Assembly: GCA_029532625.1 (NCBI GenBank)
Contig: JARFXM010000004.1
Location: forward strand, 4,588,001-4,652,000
DNA length: 64,000 nucleotides
Source of the DNA: Lomentospora prolificans
Lineage: Eukaryota; Ascomycota; Sordariomycetes; Microascales; Microascaceae
Direction: 5' to 3'
In this document: piece after piece, positions 1-12,703 of the stretch
How the letters are laid out: each line of letters begins with the position of its first letter
How positions within the stretch are numbered: position 1 is the first letter of the stretch
Program-made: the position numbers and the translations under genes
The notes under the pieces: generated by a model
Seen by the model: the letters and a program-made list of their open reading frames with translations, nothing else
Databases searched by the model: none
What the model was told of the DNA's origin: nothing

Positions 1-2367
1 CCTCATCAGCCACTCCAATGCTATTCTCACAGCCGTAGTCCAGGGTGCACGGAAGGAGGAGGAGAACCTTGAAGTTCGACTTGCTGCCATCACTGCCCTT
101 GGCGACTCGCTCGAGTTCGTCGGTAACAACTTTAGAAACGAAGGAGAACGCAACTATATCATGCAGGTCGTGTGCGAGGCTACCCAGGCTAGCGACTCAC
201 GCATTCAGCAGGGAGCCTTCGGTTGCCTGAATCGAATCATGGGTCTCTACTATGATAATATGCGCTTCTACATGGAGCGCGCCCTATTTGGCCTCACCAT
301 TCTTGGCATGAAGGCCGACGACGAGGACGTTGCCAAGCTCGCTGTTGAGTTCTGGAGCACCGTTTGTGAAGAAGAAATTAGTATTGAGGATGACAACGCA
401 ACGGTTCGTTCAGACTCCAACCCCCTAACTTTCCTTTCTGTGCAGGGATACCAGCCGCTCTCGATGGCCCGATCGCTCTCTAGAACGCCTAGCTGACTGT
501 CTGTTTAGGTTGAGAGTTCCGACCAGATCCGCCCTTTCTACAACTTCGCTAGGGTTGCTTCCAACGAGGTCGTCCCTGTCCTTCTTTCTCTCCTCACAAA
601 GCAAGACGAGGATGCCACCGACGACGAGTACAACCTTTCTCGCGCCGCCTACCAATGTCTCTCGCTTTATGCCCAGGCTGTTGGCTCGTCTATCCTTACC
701 CCCGTCCTTCAGTTCGTCGAGGGCAATCTTCGCAACGAAGACTGGCACAACCGAGATGCCGCCGTCTCCGCTTTCGGCGCCGTGATGGAAGGCCCTGAAG
801 AGAAGGTCCTTGATCCCATCATCAAGCGAGCTCTACTTCCCTTGATTGCCATGATGGAGGACAGTTCTTTGCACGTGAAGGATTCCACGGCCTACACCTT
901 GGGTCGCATTACGGAGGCCTGCCCTAGCGCGATTGACGCGGCGACGCATCTCCAACCCCTCATCCAATCTCTCTTTAACGGTCTCACTCACCACCCCAAG
1001 ATGGCCACCTCATGTTGTTGGGCTCTTATGAATCTGGCTGAGCGATTCGCTGGTGAACCCGGTGCCCAGACTAACCCCCTCACCCCCCACTTCAATGATA
1101 GTGTCACCCATCTCCTCGGCCTCTCCGGACGCAACGATTGTGACTCCGCGACCCGTACCGCTGTGTATGAGGTCTTGAACGTGTTTGTCCAGAATGCCGC
1201 CAATGAAAGTCTGCCGGCTGTTGCGTCACTCTCGGATGTCATTCTCAAGAGACTCGAGGAGACTGTCCCGATGCAGGCTCAGGTTGTCAGCGTCGAGGAC
1301 AAAATCACCCTTTCCGACATGCAGACCAGTTTGTCTACCGTCCTCCAGGCCATCATTCTTCGACTCGACAAAGAGATTACTCCCCAGGGCGACCGCATCA
1401 TGCAGATTCTCCTCCAGATTCTCAGCACCGTCGGTGGAAAGTCGAGTGTTCCTGAGGCCGTATTTGCTGCGATTAGCGCTCTCGCTACGGCGATCGGCGA
1501 GGACTTCGTGAAGTACATGGAGGCCTTTAGCCCATTCCTGTACAACGCTCTCGGCAACCAAGATGAGCCTGGCCTCTGCTCCATGGCTATTGGCCTGGTC
1601 AGTGATATTACTCGATCATTGGCGGAGCGCAGCCAGCCTTATTGCGACAATTTTATGAACTACCTGTTGAACAACCTCAGGAGCACCACTCTCGCAAATC
1701 AGTTCAAGCCCGCTATTCTGCAGTGCTTTGGTGATATCGCTGTCGCCATCGAAGGTCATTTCGAGACCTACCTTCCGGTGGTTGCTCAGGTTCTCCAGCA
1801 GGCCTCGAGCGTCACTGCGTCTCCTGATGGCCCTTACGAGATGTACGACTACGTCGTATCCCTACGAGAAGGCATCATGGATGCCTGGGGTGGTATTGTC
1901 CCTGCCATGAAGGCTAGCAACAAGAGTATGCCGTGACAACCTAGCTCTAGTAGATGTATATTTTGTTGTGGAGAATCGCGCTAACCAACCTCTTGCAGCT
2001 GGCGTCCTGCAGCAATTTGTACCGTCCATTTTCACCTTGCTTCAGATGATCGCGGATGATCTCAACAGGAGTGATGCCCTTATGCGATCAGCCATGGGTG
2101 TCATTGGGTAAGCCCTCCCCCTAGATGGCTCCTCTCTCTCTCTGCCATAGCATGTCCCTATTAACTTGCCTCACTAGTGATCTCGCGGACGCTTACCCTA
2201 ACGGTGAGCTTGCCGACGCCTTCCGCCAGGAATGGGTTACCACTATGATCAAGCAGACCAAATCGAACCGCGACTTCCAGCCTCGGACCATCGAGACCGC
2301 TCGCTGGGCTCGTGAGTTGGTGAAGCGCCAGGTCGGTGGCCAGGCCGGAACCATGCAGCAGCCTTGA
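1..2367 (+). CDS. KAP95: Importin subunit beta-1 (karyopherin Kap95), 5'-truncated by the window edge
   Basis: Nuclear import receptor: binds importin-alpha carrying NLS cargo, docks at nucleoporins and is released by Ran-GTP. I read four exons, 2-403, 509-1925, 1999-2107 and 2178-2367, giving 705 residues. Kap95 proteins are usually about 860-880 residues, so roughly the first 160 lie outside. The chain is alpha-helical HEAT-repeat sequence throughout, with the typical acidic segment EEEISIEDDN followed after intron 1 by RPFYNFARVA and LTKQDEDATDDEYN, strongly characteristic of Kap95. The C-terminus is RWARELVKRQ plus a short polar tail. Intron 1 uses a GTTCGT donor; introns 2 and 3 use GTATGC and GTAAGC. 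All phases agree. The gene converges on the Zn2Cys6 factor downstream. Identity is near certain; exact exon 1 extent upstream is unknown. Confidence 0.95.
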
Positions 2368-3643
2368 ACGCCCTCAGCTCCAACCCCAGCAGACATCGGA
2401 TACTAAAGCATCTGTCTTCTGCCCCTAACACCCCTTCCCCACCAACGGCACCATTACACTCAACTTATAGCTTCGGCCACGGACAGCGCCTTGGCGCCCG
2501 AGCGATTGATCCTGCGAATCAGCTGGATCTATCCAAGTGCCTTTGAGGAATACCCCAACCTGTCACTGCATACCATCCCTCACTTGGCGCCTTTTAGTCG
2601 CCTGTGTATATAACCCCTTATCGTTTACTCACTTTCATAATCACTACACTTGAACGCCACCCGCTTGCTTGTACCTACCCTGGATTCATGACACTACACA
2701 ACGATTTATGGCGTACGACCTCTATCGTTCTTCACAGCTATTTGCTTTACTTTGTTTACACGGACACCGAACACCCATCACTTAGTACATCCCTTGGTCC
2801 CCTATTTAATCATGGTTTTTGCTCCTATCCCCCCCTTGACTTTTTCATTGCCCAATTGCTACCCCTTTGCTTTTCTTGCCTTTTCTTTTTTTTGTCACAA
2901 TGCTGCGCATCCCCCATGGAAATAGAGATGGCGTTTATCATGTAATGCCCTCGCGTCGAAGGTTTTTCATCCAAAAAATACCCCCTCGATCGGCGATTGG
3001 CGCAAACCACTAAGTCATGTAGAGATGAAGGGAAACAGGGAAAGGAAAACCGGACCCAACGTGTCCCGAGGTCAGGGAAGGGTTGGGGAAATTGGAGAAA
3101 TGGGAAGAAAATGGAGAGATTTCTCTTTTATTCTTTTTGCATTTTTGGTGAAAGAAGCCTAGGCAACTCCAGATCCTATTCAAGTGAAATGGTTCTGGGT
3201 AGCCTGGAGTTGAGGACTTGATGTGAGATGTGAATAGATGGTGTGAATGAAAGTAACCCCCGTTGTTTTACAATGACTGTACTGCATTTTGGTACACCTT
3301 GAAATTATGCTATATATTGTAAGAGCTTTACCCATCGTGATATTATCAGCAGCACCAGCATGTAAAGCACTATATATAGCCTTGCTCTTCGATAAGGGTA
3401 CAACAGGGGCCAACATGCTGAGCAAAGAAGTGAAAAGAACTCTTCTGAAAATGGAAGAATACAGAGAGTCATGTTGCGTTGTCATTCATCATCATATTAA
3501 AAAAAAAAAAAAAAAGAAAAAAAAAGCTAAGCGATACGCCAAAGGTTGACACGGATGCGGGAAAATGAAGGCCTCTCGGTGCGTTAAGAGGATATAGAGA
3601 CAAAAGAGCCACGAAGCAACGAGCGTTTATACGTGCTGGGGTA
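2368..3643. other. Convergent intergenic region, no gene seen
   Basis: This is the 3' flank shared by the importin-beta gene and the Zn2Cys6 factor. It is T-rich downstream of KAP95 and contains short pyrimidine tracts, then an A-tract at 3499-3525 with a single G. Open frames here are short and low-complexity and match nothing I recognise. It probably holds the 3'UTRs and polyadenylation signals of both genes. Confidence 0.6.
3499..3525. repeat. 27-nt A-tract with one interruption
   Basis: Adenines run from 3499 to 3525, broken by one G at 3516. It lies between the two convergent gene ends. Similar tracts recur through the intergenic parts of this window. Confidence 0.9.
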
Positions 3644-6509
3644 TCATATATAATCAAAGAGCGCGGAGCTCCCCGGCCAGGCTTGGGCTCCGCCGATGTA
3701 AAACTGCAATTCGCCTTCGAACCCGTCGTTACCAGGCCCAAGAGTGGTGGTTGCGGGTGAATGATAGGCCCCGGATGGATCGTACATGTCCTGAGCGCCC
3801 TGCGGCGTGGCGGGACAGGTTTCAAGAATGTGGCTGAGAGAGGCGCCACCGGGCTGGCTCTGGGGCGTGAACGGGTGTGTGGGTGGGAGGTAGATGGGTG
3901 AAAGTTGCGGGTTGGGTAGCGTCACAGGTTGAACGAGTGGCGGGAGGATATGGCTAGGCGTCAGTATTGAGAATGTTTGTTTAGGATTATCAGGAAGAGG
4001 AAAGCGAGACATCGTCGGCGACGGAAGGGCGTTCGCCGCCAAAAGGCTCTTCGGGCCTGGAAGTGCCCTTGGGATCGGATCCCGCTGCACAAGAGAGATA
4101 AGCTTAGCGGGATGTCACAGAGTAAAGGCTTGAGCGGAGGCAACGAGAACGTAATATATACATACCCCATCGGCCATACTCCCCTCAAGCCCAATTGACG
4201 ATACTTTCGGATCGCACGATGACTTCACAAGCGCGTCGAGCCACCGGGATGCGAGGGGCCATATTTCCTTGCATTCGTTGAGTATGGACATCGTACGTTC
4301 AAGCATTTCCTGACCCATCCTAGAAATGTTTGGCTCGGGACAGACTACAACGTCGGCGTCAATACCGAATATATACTGGAAATAATTGCATGCCACTTAC
4401 TTTTCGGGTATTTCACCAGGTATGCTGAGAAGAGACCGCAGCTATATACGCAAAATGACTAGAGCTCCTCAGTGACTGTTCGCGAGAGATGATAGTTCCA
4501 AGCCGGTTACGTACTGCCATTTGCGCTCCTACGCTCTCATCGGGAGCTCTGTGCGTGAACTGGGCATCGATTTGGTGGTACAGGTCTCGAACATTTGAAA
4601 TAGTTCGAGGGAGACTGTAGCGAAGTACGCCTGCCTATTAGGATCCTTTATCGACTCGATTTGGATGATGCTAGTAAGCTGTTAGGCCGCTGTATGTTGT
4701 GGTATAAAGACGGCAGTAGGGTTGTAGATACTCATGCAAATAGGCTCTGCGTAGAACAATGTTGCAAAGTCTCGTCATCATAGTCACGCCGAGATACGCC
4801 TACGTCAGTTAGTGGCTGGTAAGATGGTTAGCGCGCGGCCGACAGCAGACGTACTAGATCTTGGCCTTCCGCCTTATACCCTTTCAGTAAGAGTGGACTC
4901 CAGGTGTGGTCCCTTGGTAGTCCACGCTCCCACCAAACAAGTTTGTTCGCCATTCTGGTATACTCGCTGTTGGGGTCCCATGGTTGTAGCGAAGATCTCT
5001 CGCGATTCATAGCACGACGGGCAATCGACCCCCAATAGTAATGGATCTGGATAAGTGACGCGAAAAGTGAGCGGTTTGGATCCGAGAGAAGCTCCGGGTT
5101 GTCGATGGCCGGGGGTGTATCTTCCAGCGCTGCACGGGACGTAGGTTCGCTACCGGCAGCAAAGCTGTCTTCATCGGAAGGTAGGAGAGTAGTGATATCG
5201 CTTGCCGAAAGGGACACTGGCGATATCGGAGCGGAATGAAGATTATCCTGGCCTACAGCGCTCATGTTAGTATAGGGGCCGGATGTCAGGCAGGGCAGGG
5301 CTGTAAGGCGTACTATGGAGCATCCACTAACCAAACAATGTCAGTAACAAACTTTGTGGAGACTTGACTGCCATGGGAGATGACTTACCAAAGTGCGCCT
5401 TGCGGACTCAGCTCGGATGACAAGCTCGGGCACGGGGTTATCCAAGATATACGTCTCCTCTCGATGAAGCTGCATGAGAATGGCCATTCTTATGGAGATG
5501 CCCATGTTGATCTATTCCGCGACTAGTTAGGCCTGACTGCTAAGGCATTTGTGCTCGACGATTCTCTGGGAAACGTACATAGCTGGCGTTCTTCCACCCG
5601 CTTCCTTGCTGAGAAATGCTCAGGAGATAAAAGGCCTGGCACGACTCAAGGCTTGGTTGATCATAGATTTTATTCACAGCGAGCTGCTCCGCGCGCTCCA
5701 TGAAGGTCTCGGCCGCCTTCACGCCTGTGCCAAACCGGCGGATCAAGGAAGGCGTGAATCTAGCAGAAACGCTGAGGATGGTGAGTAGGAGAAAGGGGCT
5801 CATAGAGCTATGGTCCCGTTCGATCCTCGCGGGGAAAAGCTGCTTCGGAATGAAGCCGAGCTGGAAGTATTGGCGAGTAAAGGTGTTGACAGCCTCTATG
5901 ACTTCAGCTAGGGGTGGTAGGAGCTCCCACTCATTTACGGTGCTAGATTTTCGCGAATTGGGCGATCCTCCAGGTGCTCCGTTTGTACTCATGATTTCTC
6001 GGCGAACTTTATTTGGGTCCCGCTTGGACGCTCGCTCGGCCTTGACCCTCGGGTGCCGATATTCCCGGTCATTGTCAGGCTGGCCACGGGCCGGGAAGAT
6101 GCTGCATCACAGCGGTTAGTATTCGACTGGCAGTGTCGTAAAACCGGCCGCGCTATGAATAGGTAGAGCGTACCATTCTTCAGGTGGCAGACCAGCGTCC
6201 TTGCAGGCCTTGCAGGGAGGATCCGCCTTCTCGTGCAGACATTTGCTCCTCATGCGACGACATCTATATCATACTGTCAGCCAGGCCTGGACGCCAATGT
6301 CATCGATCGAGGGGTTGCAAGGCGGGGGAGTGGGTGCAAAGGCGGAGTGGAGTTCACCTTCGGCAAGCAATTGGTGCTCTCCTCCTGGTTGGCGGTGGCT
6401 GTTGGCCGGAGCCTGGCGAGCCATCTTCGGGATACTCGGCTTTCAAGGCAGGATGTCCAACAGTGGTGGCTAGCGGGAATGGAAGCGGTGGCCGGGAGTG
6501 AAGGTCCAT
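3644..6509 (-). CDS. Zn2Cys6 fungal-specific transcription factor, eleven exons, apparent 1-nt frameshift in exon 8
   Basis: Putative nuclear regulator. Exons on the minus strand: 6509-6358, 6263-6174, 6101-5579, 5511-5389, 5326-5314, 5252-4855, 4799-4732, 4670-4515, 4458-4401, 4344-4166, 4084-3644. The binuclear zinc cluster is split over three exons: C49, C52, C59, C68, C71, C81, spaced 2-6-8-2-9. The middle homology region follows, with markers FYLLSISQQGSGWKNAS, GISIRMAILMQLHREET, WMLHSQDNLHS and HTWSPLLLKGYKAEGQDL. A proline-rich C-terminus ends SALFDYI. Total length is about 733 residues. Exon 8 needs one extra nucleotide near 4596-4598 to join SLELF to NVRDLYHQIDAQF, so the gene is either broken or misread here. 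Targets are unknown. The start at 6509 follows from the exon carrying the first two cysteines. Confidence 0.85.
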
Positions 6510-7521
6510 AGCTACGCCGCGTCGAGGAGTTGCATCTCAAGGAAGATTGGCACAGAGGTTGCACAACCAGCCTCAGGCACTCGGACGGCGCTCTCAATCG
6601 ACCGCAAATAGCTACTACCGGCGGGTTGGTTGGTTGTTGGGGGGGGGGGTGGCCCGACAAAGATGAGAAGGGGGTGAGGGCGAGAGCGGACGGAGAGTGG
6701 GCGTTGAGAGAAGTGGAAGTTATAAAGAATGAGGAGGAAGCTAGCAGACAAGGTTACACGACGAGCAGGACGGTTCCATAGAAAAAAAAATGAAAAAAAG
6801 AAGGGCTCGAGGGCTCGGGATTTTTATGACACTCAGGGTTGGGGATTCTTCTAGCTATGATTTCGGGTTGGGAAAGTGGAACGGACGAATAGTGTTCTGG
6901 CTGCCAATTACCAAAGAGATGGATGAGGCCTCGAGCCCTGCGGCTGGGGGGCAGGTTCACTCATCCGGCAAGGAGAGCAGTGAGAAGATTGGGTTGATTC
7001 TCGTCATGTCAGGGCTTTCCTTTTTCTTTTCGTTTTCATTCTTTTTTTTTCCTTCCAGTTTCTCTTTTCCCCTCCTCTGCTTCCTCCTCCTCGTCTTCTT
7101 CTCCGTCGTGCTCTTTACTTCTCCACTAGAGTTCAACTTTCTTTGCTTGCCGCAAATTTGAGTTGATCCGAGGGGCTGAACCAACTCCCTAGCTCAGGGC
7201 AGGGTGCCGCCGAGAGTGGCTATAAGGAATAGGGAAAAAGCAAAAAAGAATCCGCTAGGGGTGGCAAGCCGGATGTACCAGTATGGCATGTTCCGATGTG
7301 GGCTTTTACTTTGACCGGGGCGAGGGTGGTAATTGACACAGGTTGCCACATGCGAAAGAGAACAAGAGTTCTCAGGGGAGTGGTGAAGAGGAAGGAGCAG
7401 AATGACATAAGGATGAATGTGAGAGGCGCGAAATGCACGTTTTCCTTGGCCCAGCCTGGTTGAGGATTCGATGTTGGCACTGCCACCAGGCTTCCGACTG
7501 GGTTTGGGGGCATTGGGTCGG

Positions 7522-7522
<1 letters not shown>

Positions 7523-7555
<33 letters not shown>
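7523..7555. repeat. Poly-T tract of 33 nt
   Basis: Uninterrupted T run preceded by CGGC. The T40 tract at 20065-20104 is also preceded by CGGC. No target-site duplication or tRNA-like head was seen beside it. Confidence 0.95.
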
Positions 7556-7556
<1 letters not shown>

Positions 7557-8975
7557 GTTCCCTTGGCAAGGGAAGGGGTCCATGGGGAAACATGGGGAAA
7601 GCATGGGATGAGTGTAGTTTGAGCTCCCAAGATTTTGGCGTCAAGGCTTCCAAGGTCATCATCACTCCCGCCCTGTTCGCACACACCCAAACTGTCCAAA
7701 CTGTATCCGTACCTGCAACTGCACTGGGCAAGTTGTCATGCGGATTCCTCTTGCCGCGGCCAACTCACGGCGAGAGTGCGTCTTGAAGAGTACATGACGA
7801 GAAGTTCTGGCAGATTGACAGAGTACTTGGGTACTGTACACCAGACCGCATGGTAGACTTTCGTTTCGCGGAGTCTTTTGCAGAGTCTTTTGCAGACCAG
7901 CCTGGCATTTCCAACCCAGTGAGAGGAGGCGAGGGGGAATATGGCCTTGCGTAGCTAGGCCAATTGACCATTTACTTACACGACAGTGCTGTATGTCCTC
8001 TCCAAGATATCGCATGATTCGCGCTTACGAGTAGTACCACATCAGAGCGTATTGACAGTTGAGGCAAGGAGGTACAGGATACATGTCTATCCCAAATCCA
8101 TCAATATCTTTCCAATGTTATTTCGCGGGAAGGCAGAGCACCAACAGCCTGGCCACCCACCAGAACCACATGCTAATTGCTTACTGCGCTGGCAGTGTCT
8201 GTTATCCCTGCCATCCTCGCATTGCATCAGCACCCGCAATATCAGCAACAGCCAACCACTGACGGTACTCTGTGGGGAGAAATCCACAGATGTCTGGTCC
8301 TGCCAAGCTAGAAAAAGCTGGCGCTTGTGTAGCCTTGAGCTGCCCACCATCCGCCACTGCTTGGGAACGGCGTGAAGACCTGGCGGTTGTCAGAGGGAAC
8401 CTTCCTCGGCTGGCGGCCGGCACTATTACATGCAGGCTTCATATAGGGTTGGCAAGAGCACCCAGTATCTATTTCCGTCCGAGCGCTGTGGCTTCCGGCC
8501 CGACAAAAGGCGGCAAAAGCTCGGGCTACAAAGGCATGCGAACAAGATCGCCGACCACAAAGGGAGCGAGGGACCGCATTCAAATTATCGAGATCAAGGA
8601 TCAAGTTACAGCTCTGCTGGGCAACTACCCATTCCCCGTTCCGCCCCACTTACCATTGATATGCCAGTGTGTTAGAACTCCACTCGCTGGGCGGTATCCT
8701 TTCCCAAGAAGAGGAGGGAGAAATCGATGGAATGCATCAGGCTAACGTGGTGTCTTTCCCCGCCTTGGTCATCACACAGATGCTGCGAAGCCCATCGGTC
8801 GGGCCTCCATTCGAGGTTGCCTCGAGCACATGTCTCGGGGTGGTACTGAGAAACTCAACGAGAAATGTGCAAAGTAGTTGCTTGAGCACTTTTGGATCAC
8901 AGCTCAGCACCCACACCATTGATAAATTAGGATGATCCATCGCCCCCTACACCCCATGCAGTATCGCTGACGAGA

Positions 8976-9029
8976 GAAAAAAAAAAAAAAAGAAAAAGCA
9001 AAAAAAGCAAAAAACAAAAAGCAAAAAGC
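8976..9029. repeat. A-rich imperfect (AAAAAGC)n repeat
   Basis: A run of A is followed by several imperfect copies of AAAAAGC ending in GCGCCCC. It is a low-complexity tract with no coding sense on either strand. Confidence 0.8.
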
Positions 9030-12000
9030 GCCCCAAACACGGTTGAGGGAAGAACATGGTTTCTCTAGGACGCAAACAGACGAGACCGGGGGATAATGCA
9101 GAACGGAGAGCCACGCGTTGGTCGCCCAGATCGTATTCTCCTCGCACCTATGGGCATTTCTTAGTGGCAATGACAAGGGCGACGCAGGCCATACGTTGAG
9201 ACCACTTCCAGAGGCAGTAAGTATGGCACAGGGGTAATGGAAATCTAACCGGGGCCTTGCAGCGTGCGTGTGCCGAAGTTCGAGTTGCCTGCCATCTCTT
9301 CACACCCCGACTAGTCAGATCATCCAGTCATCCCGCCTCGCAAGCGCCAAAATGTTACTTGAGTACTTGATGGTTATTGTGGAAACGAAAACAAGCTTCG
9401 GTACTACCCGTAGAAACCCGAGTACAGGGTGTTGGGATATACCACTAACCTTGCCATAATGTGTCATGGTATACAACTAAACAGAACCAACTTACAGAAA
9501 CAGGCGGGCCGGCCTCCAGGAGAAGAATGACTCGACGTGCCGTTGGGTCTGTGTTTAGACTCATGATACTATGACTAAAATGGTTGCATCCGCGTTAGCG
9601 TCATTCTGTGTGTACATCGAGCCAAAAGAAGAAAACAAGGTTGGGGTAGCAAGATTTAAGGTGCACAACGATAATCTACACTAATATCCTGCTCCACTGG
9701 AAATTCGGTCAGGCCACCGTGATGTGCTGGCCTAACTCCCTCTCTGAGACACTTATCCTGTTCGGGCTAAGATAGCCTCAATAGTGCATGCTGATAAGAA
9801 CCACATCATAACGGCGGGATTAACTCGCAGATCCCCATGCCATGACTCGGCCGCGCCCAACGGGTTTCTGCGCGAAATGTCCAACGCAAGCTCACACACC
9901 ATTTGGCCTGGAAAGCTCCGTGAGAGGCCAGACGGCGAGCGGAGCAAAGAACAAGTTTCAATCGATATGAGTTTGACTCGGTCCTTTTTAGGTAGTGGTA
10001 CCCACTGCCATGTATTAACAGGCCTAAACAGCTGAGATGGACGGGACCAGCACCAGCCTTCACCGGCTGGCTCAAGGCTTCGTCTCGCGCCACACAGAGA
10101 ACCCCGTTCCATGATCTTCGTTCCCATCTTCAATTTGCAAAGACCCACCCTAACCAGCCCCTCATTCAACAGTTCACATCTTGATGTGACGCATGAACTT
10201 TTGCTACCTAAGGAAAGCCGTCATCTCACCCGGGCCGAAGCTGCTTCCAAGCCCGGTCTGATGCCCTGAATGGCCTAGCATGGACAAGAACAGGCTTGAT
10301 GTTGATCCTTGCGGCGAGGGCTGATTGCGACTGACGCTCCGGTGCGACGCCTTGAAGTTCTCAGATGGAAGCGATTCCCCCAACACATTCGTCCCCATGT
10401 TACAGGTAGTCCCTTGGGTGCTCGCGGGATTATTAACGAGGATATTCAGACGCCCAGCCCTCTTACAGAAAAAGGAAGGTTTTTACCATGTTTCCGCGTA
10501 GCTATGGCCATATACAGTACTGATTCGACGCGGATTCGATGCGGAGGTCGGAGCACCCATCAGGGCTCGACGCACGGCTGCCGGTGCTGTTTAATCACTG
10601 CTCTCTCTCCTTGTTCTATTCTGGATCCGGCCGCCACCAATCCATAATACCCGACAAGAACCTCGTCGGCATGCCGTCCAACACATTTGCCGGCCGGTTG
10701 TCTGACAGGAGTTCTCACGTGAAGGATCAGGGTCGCGCAGCGCTAGCCATTCCATGCTTCTCCGTGCCTCAAACTTGTGTCAATTGCGGTCTTTCGTGAT
10801 TCGCAAGGGCGGTGGCCGTGTCTCCTCTAGCATTTCGGCTGCAGAATGAAGCTCATCATTATTGCGTTGCTAACCGTCGGACCGGGCGCCTCAGCCGCAG
10901 TATTTCGTCCTGGCTCTGCAGTCATCATTCTTCTCCCCCGTGTATCACTTAGCTGATCGCCTTGGCATAGCTGGAAGGCGTTTCCGACGCAAACAGCTGA
11001 TGTCCCTTTTTAGGCGGGAGACAGTCGTCGTACCTCCGGCTACCATCGCCTAAACTGACGTGGAGATAATGATGCTGGGGACCTAGACACTTGTAGCAAC
11101 GTTGATCGTGTTACCACGCTTCCCCTCCATAGACGCTCGTGCGACCTCGGCCTGTCGGACAACTGCCAGTCCTTTTTGGATTTCACCCCGGCGGTTAAAC
11201 GACCCATCTTACTGTTGTCCTTACCTACACCCTGACTATGGGTAGGTCGCGTTTTAATCGACGGGCTCCAATGGACACACAACCCCTTGTAGAAAACGCA
11301 TCAGATACAGCGTAGGATGGTGTTGGATGCTGCGTTGTTGGTGAGAGGTCAATCATTTCTATTCTTAAATGCCAGCCCCTCTTTCAGAGATTACGCCCAT
11401 GTCTTCTGAACCTATCGAACGCTCGAGTACGATGCCTTGGGAACCTCTAGTTACCCGGCATAACACGGCTCTTACTGTGCCACGACCTCGGAATCGTTGA
11501 GGGAAATTTTTTGCCAGTTGATAGATTTCCACGTCTAGCATGCTCGAGCCAAAGGAAGAGCAACTGGAGACTGATATAACCTGGTGGGTTGGGATTTACA
11601 GCATTCCGCTCCTACAGCGGGCTTTGCATATACCTCGCTCAGCTCGTGGGATGCCTGAGGGGAACGGTCTATGAAGTAGCGACCGACGTCGATTGTACCA
11701 GTGAGCGACGGGATAGCGCTATGGTTTCTCCGAGGCTATGATTCTGTTGCGCACAGTTGGGAGGAGTATTGAGAGACTTTCTTTTTCCAGGATGATCCCC
11801 GCTATGCTAAGCTACGATACCACCTGCCTGGGATAGCAGCTAACCCATTCCTCCGTACTCCTTCCCAACCCTCAACATTTGGTACCTGGATAGAACGCCA
11901 AGTTGAACACCCCAAGGTGGCGGAGGAAGGGCCGTAGGGAAGCGGCCACATCATCCCACCATTGGCATTCACTCGCCGATGGCCCTTGAATAGCTCGTTG

Positions 12001-12533
12001 CGAGCTTCAGAGATGCCTAGAAGAGACATTAGAGCACAAACATGACATGCTTGATGACGAATATAGGATGATGGGGAAGAGCGAGAATTCGCGAGCTAAA
12101 AGCAGGCCCTGAGGACACGCGCTTCATGGGTTTTGCAGTAGACCGTAGTCAGAAAATCAGCATATGATTGATCAGAGCTCGGATCTAACAGGGATGATAG
12201 AGCAAACCACATGTGGCCAGTGCGATGCAAGTCTAAGGATGGCTATCCTCCCAGGTAGGGCCGTCGACCAGAGGCCCATTATGTTTAGTGAAGCTATGAA
12301 TTGGACTCGGATGTTGGTAGCGCCTTCTACAGAGTATTCAATAGGTACATTTTAATTCGGAAATGATGGGAAATATTTTAGCCTTGTTGTGGACGCTGCG
12401 TCCTGTGAATACTCCTCTATTAGGAGAAGTGTTCTAACGCTAAATCAGGGTCAAGCTGGATTCCTAGAACCCAATATAGCCTCATGAATCAGTTCAGAAG
12501 ATGCTATCTGAATCACTGCTCTCAAATTATGGA

Positions 12534-12540
12534 TATAAAA
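12534..12540 (+). promoter_or_regulatory. TATA box upstream of the orphan ORF
   Basis: TATAAAA lies 170 nt before the ATG at 12704. It is followed 25-50 nt later by a CT-rich stretch (12561-12583), the usual arrangement of a fungal core promoter and start region. This supports transcription to the right into the orphan ORF. Confidence 0.5.
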
Positions 12541-12589
12541 CTGCGCTCGTGCCCTTTGTGCTCTCTCCTCTTTCATCTCCTCACAGCGC

Positions 12590-12613
12590 ATGAACTTCCC
12601 CATCACACCCTAA
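12590..12613 (+). promoter_or_regulatory. Seven-codon upstream ORF
   Basis: ATG at 12590 opens a seven-codon frame (MNFPITP) closed by TAA at 12611-12613, between the presumed transcription start and the orphan gene ATG at 12704. If the leader is unspliced, it would be met first by scanning ribosomes. Its role is inference. Confidence 0.3.
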
Positions 12614-12703
12614 AGCAGCTGAATCTTCAACTGAACAAGCCCTAGACCAACTCTTAACGCCTAACTTTGGAAAACACCGCCCCTCCTTGACATCTAATCC
12701 AAG

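Larger units (their letters stand above)
6510..12533. other. 6-kb intergenic region, no gene supported
   Basis: The left end is the promoter of the minus-strand Zn2Cys6 factor and includes a G-run near 6640 and pyrimidine-rich stretches near 7020-7110. The rest has only short, overlapping open frames on both strands, none with a recognisable domain or plausible exon chain. It contains the T33 tract at 7523-7555, an exact tandem 12-mer near 7869-7892 and an A-rich repeat at 8976-9029. Base composition is balanced rather than AT-rich, so it does not look like RIP-mutated transposon debris. Confidence 0.5.
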
